The notes under the pieces: model-generated
What the model was told of the DNA's origin: nothing
What the model saw: the letters and a program-made list of their open reading frames with translations, nothing else
The model's database searches: none
Shown here: piece by piece, positions 14,083 through 20,509 of the stretch
Layout: each line of letters opens with the position of its first letter
Numbering within the stretch: the stretch's first letter is position 1
Program-made: the position numbers and the translations under genes
NCBI GenBank assembly: GCA_023416335.1
Contig: JAEZHY010000194.1
Coordinates: 1-22,625 of the forward strand
Source: Pseudomonadota bacterium
GTDB taxonomy: Bacteria; Desulfobacterota; Syntrophobacteria; Syntrophobacterales; Syntrophobacteraceae
Length of the DNA: 22,625 bases
Direction of reading: 5' to 3'

Positions 14083-17000
14083 TCAGGGTTTCAGCGAGTG
14101 CAGAGCGGCTTCGCATGACTTCTTCACCCTGTTGGGCCACCAGAGAATGATATCTTTCGTACACGGCTTGTAGGCAATCTTCTCGATCGCATCCAGGTAT
14201 TCTTCCGAACGATCGAGATAGAAGGAGAGAGCCTGGGCGAATTTCTTTCCCACTATGCCGTTTACAAGCAGTTGGCTGATCTCCCGCTTTCGGCGGAGGA
14301 CGGATTGCGAACGAAGAAGGATCTGGCGTTCTTCGTGGGACATCTTTTGCAAGAGCGAGCACAGGACGCTCCTGGCGCGCGGCTGATACATCCAGAAATA
14401 GAGCAGGTCGAGCGCATTGATGATAATGATCTTTTCGAGGTCCCGCGCTTCCGCGCTGATCTTGAGCATGAAGTTTTTGGGTGATTCGAGCAGCTTCAGG
14501 ACGTCGGCTTCCGGAAAGATCAATTCGAGCTGCGTGTATGTATCGAACAACTGCGCAAGTTTGGTCGAGTAATCGCGCGCGCGCAGGCCGATGTATTTGA
14601 AGCGGTCGGCAAGCCCTTCGATCACTCCCGCCACGCAGTCCGAAGCAGTCTTGGAAATGATGGCCGCCCACTTCTGGAGAACACCTGCAACGTCGGGAAC
14701 TTCGAAACCGATGAGGATACCTCCGACGGCGGCATTGAGCACGACGGCAAGAGGTATCGACAGGACGGTGCGGAAAAGATTTCCTATCGCCGCACTCCTC
14801 GGCAGGCCGCGCCACATATTGTGGCTGAAGATATAAATCCCGTTGGCAGCGGCCATAACGCTGTACAACAAGATGGCGTTATTTGCCGCGGTTATCCCGA
14901 AGGTACGGTCCAGGATCTCCGTTTTCACCACAAAATCGAGCAGCGGCACCGAGAAGCCGGTATAGAGAAGCGAGTCGCAGAGCCGGTCCCAACTGACATA
15001 GCTGTCCCATTTGAGGAGGGGCGAACGCCGTATTCCTCCCGCTCCAAGGACCGACTGGACTATGTTCCGGAAGCCCGTGATTGCAAACCAGATCACACCG
15101 CCGAACCAGGCAAGCAGCCACCAGTCCTTGGTCAGATAGAAAGTGAGAAACGCGGGAATGAAACCGACCAGTACCTTCGTTGCGTCACGCACGATGCTGT
15201 TGAGGTATTTCCAGCTTACGGCCACTTTCGGCGTCTGGGTATTTGGAACGAGTTGCAGGCCGTTGCCGTTTTCCTCGCTGACTCCTCCGAGCGTTACGAT
15301 ATTGCCCTGGGAAACGATTCGCGTGGACAACTGTCGAACATCCCAATCGACAACGAATTTCCGCGCCAGCCGGCGCAGTCCGGGAATATGGTTCAATACG
15401 CGATAGAAAAGCCCTTCGGGCACACCGGCTTTACCGGACGGAATTACGGTTGTCCGCAGAAAGGCGTCGGTTCGCACGGGAATAGTCCACCGCGGAGAAC
15501 CGGCTGCACACCGGACCTCTCTTTGCGCCTTGCGCGGCAGAGTATCGATTATGGCAAGCCCCATCCCGTGAAGCCGCCTGGAGTGGCCCGTAGAATCGCT
15601 GCCTATGCGCGACTGGAGCGGACCCTTCCTGTAATAATGCTGCAGCGAGGCGATATTCCGCAGGATCTCATGGAACTTGGCAATTCTTTCCGGACTGTGC
15701 TCATTGGAAGATTCCATCCGCTGGATGATCCCGCGGATATGCTTTTTGAGCGCAATGATGTTGCCGTCATTTATCGCGTGTTGCAGTTCGTTTATTTCGT
15801 GATGATGGGTGACCTTCCCGAGCGTATAGTCCTTGAGGTTGAAGATTTCGAGATGGCTTACGGCGCCCTGGCACTGGAAAAGGAGTTCCAGGACATCTTC
15901 GGCCTTGAGATTGCTCAGGTTCAGAGTAATCCGGTAGCCGGAATGGAGCTGGGTAAGGCGATCGAGCAGGTCGCACGGGTTGAGCCTGAGCAGGTCTGGA
16001 ACGTCCTCATCGGCGCGGGGCACATGCGGGTCGGGAATTTCTGCGTTTTGCGCCGGACGCAGGTAACGCTCGACGAGCGCTTCCGAGTCGAGGTGATTCA
16101 TCTCGTCAACGAAAGCGGCGATCTTTTTCCGTTCCGCGAAATCGGATTTTTCGAAATCCTCTCTGAGTTCCAGCACCCTTTCCTGCATGGCCGGGAGCAG
16201 GTGGTTGTGAATGAACTTGGCCAGGTGGAGGATCGAAGCCTGGCCTTCTCCCACGAACGACAGGAACTTTGCCTTCTCCAGGGGCTTCAGGTCCAGCCCG
16301 TATTTTTCATTTATGTCAAGGCGGTGTTTTCGGTTAAACGCCTCAAGAATTGCAAAGACGTATTTCTGCTGGTATTCGGATACCTTTCGGCCCTCTTCCA
16401 TGAACGAGGTGATACGGGGATCCTCGAGGAAAGAGAGAAAATCTTTGGCATCCGAAAAACCGCGAGGGACGTAAAAGAGCTGGATATACCGGTCATAAAA
16501 CCTGGCGGAAAATTCCACCCCGATCCGGACCTTTATCCCCATGATATCGGCTGCTTCCAGAAGCTCTTCGGCGGCTCCCGAAGAAACATGGTTGTAGTAA
16601 ATGACAGTCAGCAGCCTGATGCCCTTGATCCAGGCATCCATGATCAGGTGCGATGGAGACTTGCGCCCTTTGGTGTTCGAGTCGTGGACATGATCGTCGA
16701 AGGAAATCTGGTTCCACTCCTCGGGCATTTCGAGCAGATGGTAGCGGCGCAAAAGCGAGCGGATAATTCGAGGCTTGCCGGTCGCGGCGGAACGAAAATC
16801 ATGGGCAAGTTCCAACTGCCGGACCTTGTTCTCCCGGGTCCGAACCAGTTCCTTCATGATCTCCAGGAGCACCCGCGCCGTGTTTTTCTGCATCGGGCCC
16901 TCGCCGCTGTGCATGACTTCGTCACGCAGACAACGAAGAGCCGTCAGGCGGTCGTCGGCCTTCCCGACTTCGAGAGATTCCAGCAGGCGGACGGCGGCAT

Positions 17001-17214
17001 AAGCGATCCGGAGCCCGCGCGAGGCGGCCAGTTCCTTTATTCCACGTGGATGGAGATACGGGTACAGAAGGTTCTTGAGGTATATGAAGGACTCATTATG
17101 GTCGAGTACGTCATTTACGATGCTGAGGAGCTCGTAATCCCGCGGGTCAAAAAGGATTCCGGGAATTCCATTACCCATGGCGAACCGTTTCCCATCCTCT
17201 GCGGCGGACTGCAT
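14083..17214 (-). CDS. Large PHP-like plus integral-membrane protein of unknown function
   Basis: A 1043-residue protein I do not recognise by name. Residues 1-165 are helical and charged. From about 170 there is a PHP-like (polymerase and histidinol phosphatase) metallohydrolase region. FDDHVHDSNTKGRKSPSHLI carries the HxH motif (His175, His177), YYNHVSSGAAEELL carries Asn208-His209 where PHP proteins have 'TDH', and IGVEFS carries Glu234. Much later RIGSDSTGHS (Asp539, His543) resembles the closing PHP 'GSDAH' motif. This implies a TIM barrel of about 390 residues with an insertion. Residues 676-835 contain about five hydrophobic membrane segments, including WWLLAWFGGVIWFAITGF. The last 200 residues are helical and cytoplasmic-looking. 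No signal peptide is seen. The ATG at 17214 has a poor ribosome site; an in-frame TAA 33 nt upstream limits alternatives, and ATG 17178 is a second option. Function unknown; a membrane-tethered phosphoesterase is a guess. Confidence 0.85.
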   Translation of the reverse strand: MQSAAEDGKRFAMGNGIPGILFDPRDYELLSIVNDVLDHNESFIYLKNLLYPYLHPRGIKELAASRGLRIAYAAVRLLESLEVGKADDRLTALRCLRDEVMHSGEGPMQKNTARVLLEIMKELVRTRENKVRQLELAHDFRSAATGKPRIIRSLLRRYHLLEMPEEWNQISFDDHVHDSNTKGRKSPSHLIMDAWIKGIRLLTVIYYNHVSSGAAEELLEAADIMGIKVRIGVEFSARFYDRYIQLFYVPRGFSDAKDFLSFLEDPRITSFMEEGRKVSEYQQKYVFAILEAFNRKHRLDINEKYGLDLKPLEKAKFLSFVGEGQASILHLAKFIHNHLLPAMQERVLELREDFEKSDFAERKKIAAFVDEMNHLDSEALVERYLRPAQNAEIPDPHVPRADEDVPDLLRLNPCDLLDRLTQLHSGYRITLNLSNLKAEDVLELLFQCQGAVSHLEIFNLKDYTLGKVTHHHEINELQHAINDGNIIALKKHIRGIIQRMESSNEHSPERIAKFHEILRNIASLQHYYRKGPLQSRIGSDSTGHSRRLHGMGLAIIDTLPRKAQREVRCAAGSPRWTIPVRTDAFLRTTVIPSGKAGVPEGLFYRVLNHIPGLRRLARKFVVDWDVRQLSTRIVSQGNIVTLGGVSEENGNGLQLVPNTQTPKVAVSWKYLNSIVRDATKVLVGFIPAFLTFYLTKDWWLLAWFGGVIWFAITGFRNIVQSVLGAGGIRRSPLLKWDSYVSWDRLCDSLLYTGFSVPLLDFVVKTEILDRTFGITAANNAILLYSVMAAANGIYIFSHNMWRGLPRSAAIGNLFRTVLSIPLAVVLNAAVGGILIGFEVPDVAGVLQKWAAIISKTASDCVAGVIEGLADRFKYIGLRARDYSTKLAQLFDTYTQLELIFPEADVLKLLESPKNFMLKISAEARDLEKIIIINALDLLYFWMYQPRARSVLCSLLQKMSHEERQILLRSQSVLRRKREISQLLVNGIVGKKFAQALSFYLDRSEEYLDAIEKIAYKPCTKDIILWWPNRVKKSCEAALHSLKP

Positions 17215-17490
17215 CCCGGCCTGAAGGCAGGTACGGGGCAGCCGGCGTTACGTCTGCGACCATAGCCGAAATATATTTACGGAGAAATTTCCCCGGCAAC
17301 CGAACCATCGCGGTCCGATCGCTCTCAATGCCGAGAATATGAAGTGGAGTAACCTTTTCATTCATATATCGTTGTTTTCGGGCAATTCAGTCAAACTAAT
17401 AAATATTATGCGTCCCATGACAAAAAGTTATTATTTAATGAAAACAGTTTACCACCGATTTTTCAAAGATGTAGTTGAAAAACTATGGGG

Positions 17491-17530
17491 AAATAAAAAA
17501 TCCAAGAATCAGTCCTGCTTTGATTCTTGG
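17491..17530 (-). terminator. Rho-independent terminator-like hairpin on the minus strand
   Basis: CCAAGAATCA (17502-17511) and TGATTCTTGG (17521-17530) form a perfect 10-bp stem with a 9-nt loop. Read leftward, the stem is followed at once by ATTTTTTATTT (complement of 17491-17501), a good U-tract. Read rightward, no T-run follows. No annotated minus-strand gene lies to its right, so the transcript it would end is unidentified. Confidence 0.6.
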
Positions 17531-17764
17531 CCGTCGACTTCAAATCATGGAAACATCTGCAGAGGACGAACAGCTCCGACCAAGAAATTTGAACATTTTA
17601 CAAGATATGGAATGCATTCTATCATTTTAGCTAAAAAACGCGATAAGAATCTCGCAGAAGGCGAAGAGCAGACAAGAATGGAGCAACACGAGAAATATTC
17701 TTTATGATGATGAGCTTCGATTGCAGAGGAATCCTTTATTTAGCCCTCCTCAGGAACAACCTCA

Positions 17765-17805
17765 AACCGCTGGTTCCCAAGCAAGGAGCTTGGGAACCAG
17801 CGGTT
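17765..17805. repeat. Perfect 18-bp inverted repeat (REP-like palindrome)
   Basis: AACCGCTGGTTCCCAAGC (17765-17782), a 5-nt spacer AAGGA, and its exact reverse complement (17788-17805). A core of GGTTCCCAAGC/GCTTGGGAACC resembles small dispersed palindromes found in many copies in various proteobacterial genomes. That resemblance is from memory and only one copy is in this window. No T-run flanks it, so a simple terminator role is less likely. Confidence 0.75.
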
Positions 17806-17815
17806 CATGTCGGGC

Positions 17816-17844
17816 TTGACATTAAAATAGCGCAATGATAGCAG
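17816..17844 (+). promoter_or_regulatory. Candidate panC promoter
   Basis: Perfect TTGACA at 17816-17821 with TAGCAG at 17839-17844 after 17 nt. The -10 is weak. If used, the transcript would carry a leader of about 165 nt that includes the 17946-17980 hairpin before panC. Confidence 0.3.
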
Positions 17845-17945
17845 AATATGCGTTCATTTCCGCTTGGATCCGGGGTGGACTGAGACGGAACGACAGCAGG
17901 ACGCGGCAGGTACGATTGCCGGCGGGAAAACCTTTGCTGTTGTCG

Positions 17946-17980
17946 AAAAGCCTTCCGGACTTGGCGTCCTGAAGGCTTTT
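17946..17980 (+). promoter_or_regulatory. Hairpin in the panC leader
   Basis: AAAAGCCTTC (17946-17955) pairs with GAAGGCTTTT (17971-17980). After one mismatch, GGAC (17957-17960) pairs with GTCC (17966-17969) around a 5-nt loop. The stem ends in four Ts within the paired arm and is followed by GCATTG, so termination would be inefficient. It lies 34 nt before the panC start and could be a weak attenuator, or the end of a short upstream transcript. Confidence 0.45.
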
Positions 17981-18014
17981 GCATTGTTAACTCACGATTG
18001 CAGGGAGCTGAAAG

Positions 18015-18866
18015 ATGCGCGTCATCGAAAGTGTAGCCGAGATGCAGCAATTGGCCGACACCTGGAGAGCCGGTGGGGAGCGGATTGCGTTGGTGCCGAC
18101 AATGGGATTTCTGCACAATGGCCATCTGGACCTTATGCGTACCGCCCGCCAACTGGGAACCAAACTCGTTATCTCGATATTCGTAAATCCGGCACAATTT
18201 GCCCCGCACGAAGATTTCGACAGCTACCCCAGGGATCTGAAGCGTGATCTGGACCTGGCTGCGGAAGTGGGAGTGGATTTTGCCTTCGTTCCCCAGCGGG
18301 AAGACATGTATCCCGAAGGATATCAGACGTACGTAAATGTTGCCGACGTCAGCCGGAACCTGTGCGGTCAGAGCAGGCCGGTTTTCTTCCGGGGCGTCGC
18401 AACCGTAGTCATGAAGCTCTTTCACGTCGTAAAGCCTCACGCGGCCATTTTCGGCGAAAAGGATTTTCAGCAGCTGGTCACGATCCGGCGCATGGTGCGC
18501 GACATGAATATGGATATAGAGATCGTAGGGCATCCTATCGTGCGCGAAGAAGACGGACTGGCAATGAGCAGCCGCAATGCGTATCTCAAGCCGCAGGAAC
18601 GGCCTATCGCGCAGCGGCTTAGCAAGTCTCTTCACGAAGCTCAGGCATTGGTCGATGCGGGCGAAAAGAATGCTGAAACCGTTCTGAACGCAGTAAAGGA
18701 ACTTCTGAGCGCGGGAGGAGGATTGCAGATCGATTATGCGCAGATCTGCAACCCGGAAACCATCGAAGACGTACCCCGAATCGAAGGGCCGGTTCTGCTT
18801 GCGCTGGCTGCCTGGGTGGGTAAGACCCGACTTATCGACAACTGTATTTTGAAACCGGCGGCATGA
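18015..18866 (+). CDS. panC: Pantoate--beta-alanine ligase (pantothenate synthetase)
   Basis: Cytoplasmic ATP-dependent ligase that joins pantoate and beta-alanine to form pantothenate, the last step before coenzyme A synthesis proper. It has 283 residues, the normal length. The nucleotidyl-transferase HxGH motif is VPTMGFLHNGHL (His34, His37). SIFVNPAQFAPHEDFDSYPR contains the substrate-binding FVNPxQF segment, FGEKDFQQL is the pantoate/ATP block, and DGLAMSSRNAYL is the KMSKS-like loop. One departure is RPVFFRGVATVV, where E. coli and mycobacterial enzymes have 'RPGHF'. AGGGAG lies seven nt before the ATG. The cinA-like gene starts one base after the panC stop (TGAAATG), so the two are an operon. 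Confidence 0.96.
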   Translation: MRVIESVAEMQQLADTWRAGGERIALVPTMGFLHNGHLDLMRTARQLGTKLVISIFVNPAQFAPHEDFDSYPRDLKRDLDLAAEVGVDFAFVPQREDMYPEGYQTYVNVADVSRNLCGQSRPVFFRGVATVVMKLFHVVKPHAAIFGEKDFQQLVTIRRMVRDMNMDIEIVGHPIVREEDGLAMSSRNAYLKPQERPIAQRLSKSLHEAQALVDAGEKNAETVLNAVKELLSAGGGLQIDYAQICNPETIEDVPRIEGPVLLALAAWVGKTRLIDNCILKPAA

Positions 18867-18867
18867 A

Positions 18868-20082
18868 ATGGCTACAGCGGAACTCCTGACGATCGGAGAC
18901 GAAATCCTGAGCGGGCATATTGTGAACACCAATGCCGCCTGGATGGGGAGAGAACTCAATGCAGTGGGCATTGCCGTCCGCCAGGCGACTTCGATCTCAG
19001 ACGATCCGGACAGAATTATCTCCGCCCTGGCCGAAGCCCTCACCCGGGTTGACATTGTCCTGATCACGGGAGGTCTTGGACCGACCAAAGACGACGTCAC
19101 CAGGAAGGCCCTTTGCGAATTTTTCGGAACGGGCCTGGTCTTCAACCAGGAAGTCTACGAAGATGTACTGCGGTATATAAAGCTGCGGGGAAATCCCGAA
19201 AACCCTCTTCACAGAATGCAGGCGATGGTTCCCGAGAGCTGCCGGGTTATCCGCAACTTATCGGGAACCGCACCGGGCATGTGGTTTGAAAAAGAAGGCG
19301 CCGTCATAGTCTCCATGCCCGGCGTCCCGGTCGAAATGAAAGCGATGATGCAAAGGGAGGTACTCCCGGGAATTCTCGCCCGCTTTTCCCCCGGGAACAT
19401 TCTCTACAGGTCCGCCCTCGTTCATGGAATCTCCGAATCAAACCTCGCCATCAAAATAGCCGAGTGGGAAGCAAACCTTCCCAAAGCTGTCAAGCTCGCC
19501 TCACTTCCGCACGGCGGATACATCCACTTGCGCCTGAGCATGTCGGGCGAAGACGAAAGCGAGTTGTCACGGCTTGCCGATGCTGAAATGGAAAAGCTCA
19601 AGGGTATTGCGGGAGAGTTTATATACGATTTCAGCGACAGTACCCCCGAACAGCTCATGGGAAGACTGCTGACCGGCAAAAGCATGACTCTCGCCTCGAT
19701 CGAGTGCGCTCCCGGAGGAACATTGGCATCCAGGCTCACGGCGGAGCCAGGCGGTCCTAATTGGCTCGATGCATCGCTTGTTGCCGACCCGGGCCATATC
19801 GGCAAGATTACCGGAATGGAGTCGGCATTCGACGGAATCGACCCGGCAAGCCGCGCATTCACGGAACTCGCGGCAGCCGGATTTCGCGACCGCATTGGCT
19901 CCGATCTGGCAATCGCCGTCGGGAAAATATCCGAGATGACGACCGAAACCGGCAGAATCGAACGCCGCATCTGGACTGCCGTGGCCTCAGCCGCGGGCAT
20001 CGCATCCGAAAGCTTCTCCGTCCTGTCTTATCATATCGACAAGGTTTTGTTCTCCGTAATCAGGCTCCTACGCAGCCTGTAG
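18868..20082 (+). CDS. cinA: CinA-family protein with degenerate C-terminal deamidase domain
   Basis: Cytoplasmic protein of 404 residues, slightly shorter than typical CinA (about 410-420). The N-terminal MoCF-like domain is well kept: AELLTIGDEILSGHIVNTNA, ITGGLGPTKDDVTRKA (67-81), GTAPGMWFE and VSMPGVPVEMKAMM. In this family that domain is an ADP-ribose pyrophosphatase or molybdopterin-binding-like unit. The C-terminal domain normally acts as nicotinamide-nucleotide amidohydrolase (PncC) with an 'AESCTGG' active site. Here the equivalent is SIECAPGG (277-284), with Ser replaced by Cys280, and the rest of the domain diverges, ending in SYHIDKVLFSVIRLLRSL. NMN deamidation is therefore doubtful. 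It starts one base after panC. The N-terminal activity is probable from conservation; the biological role here is not known. Confidence 0.9.
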   Translation: MATAELLTIGDEILSGHIVNTNAAWMGRELNAVGIAVRQATSISDDPDRIISALAEALTRVDIVLITGGLGPTKDDVTRKALCEFFGTGLVFNQEVYEDVLRYIKLRGNPENPLHRMQAMVPESCRVIRNLSGTAPGMWFEKEGAVIVSMPGVPVEMKAMMQREVLPGILARFSPGNILYRSALVHGISESNLAIKIAEWEANLPKAVKLASLPHGGYIHLRLSMSGEDESELSRLADAEMEKLKGIAGEFIYDFSDSTPEQLMGRLLTGKSMTLASIECAPGGTLASRLTAEPGGPNWLDASLVADPGHIGKITGMESAFDGIDPASRAFTELAAAGFRDRIGSDLAIAVGKISEMTTETGRIERRIWTAVASAAGIASESFSVLSYHIDKVLFSVIRLLRSL

Positions 20083-20212
20083 CCATTGCCGGAGGAGTGT
20101 TCGATAAGCCGGGCGGTATTCGTGGAAACAGGAACAGAGTGCCGAATATTGTTCGCGTGTCCGAGAGATCCTTGACAGAAGTCGAAGAGAGAGCGGCTCC
20201 CGGGGAGGCATC

Positions 20213-20419
20213 ATGTTTGAGGTGATAGTTGGCCCATGTCAATTCATTCTCTTGTCGTTCTGCTTTATGCTGCTGGCCAGAGACAAAAGGTTTAACGAAA
20301 AATTGGCAGCCTTCCATGGCGAGATATTTGCAACTAAAGCGGCCAAAAATATTTATCGAGCATCATTGATCATGCTTGTATCATCGTTGTGCTGGCTTGT
20401 TTCATACGTGTTTTTTTGA
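20213..20419 (+). CDS. Possible small membrane protein (68 residues)
   Basis: A short open frame with a strong ribosome site, GGGGAGG four nt before the ATG. The predicted protein has two hydrophobic segments, CQFILLSFCFMLLA near residues 9-22 and ASLIMLVSSLCWLVSYVFF near 50-68. A charged stretch containing DKRFNEKLAAFHGE lies between them, giving a hairpin topology. It lies between cinA and the HelD-like gene on the same strand. No family is recognised. Two membrane segments plus the ribosome site favour a real gene, but the length is small enough for chance. Confidence 0.5.
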   Translation: MFEVIVGPCQFILLSFCFMLLARDKRFNEKLAAFHGEIFATKAAKNIYRASLIMLVSSLCWLVSYVFF

Positions 20420-20509
20420 GCATTTCGAGCGCACCGGCATAAGCAGGAATACGGGCTCACCGGATATTCAATCTTGTAATACGTTTTGAGTTGGGTAGTT
20501 CAGGTGGTA

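Larger units (their letters stand above)
17215..18014. other. AT-rich intergenic region with hairpins upstream of panC
   Basis: An 800-bp stretch between the divergent PHP/membrane gene and panC. Positions 17330-17760 are clearly more AT-rich than the flanking genes. A plus-strand frame at 17339-17707 (122 codons) has no recognisable domain and no ribosome site, and it runs straight through the 17502-17530 hairpin; I do not call it. The region holds a minus-strand terminator-like hairpin, an 18-bp perfect inverted repeat, a TTGACA promoter candidate and a leader hairpin, each listed separately. The base composition suggests an acquired or decayed segment. Confidence 0.6.

Noticed and set aside
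14821..17265. 814-codon plus-strand open frame antisense to the PHP/membrane gene
   Set aside because: The minus-strand frame shows recognisable PHP motifs and membrane helices, while the antisense translation has no domain and a composition typical of a GC-rich shadow frame.
17339..17707. 122-codon plus-strand frame in the AT-rich spacer
   Set aside because: No ribosome site or domain, unusual composition, and it spans a terminator-like hairpin.
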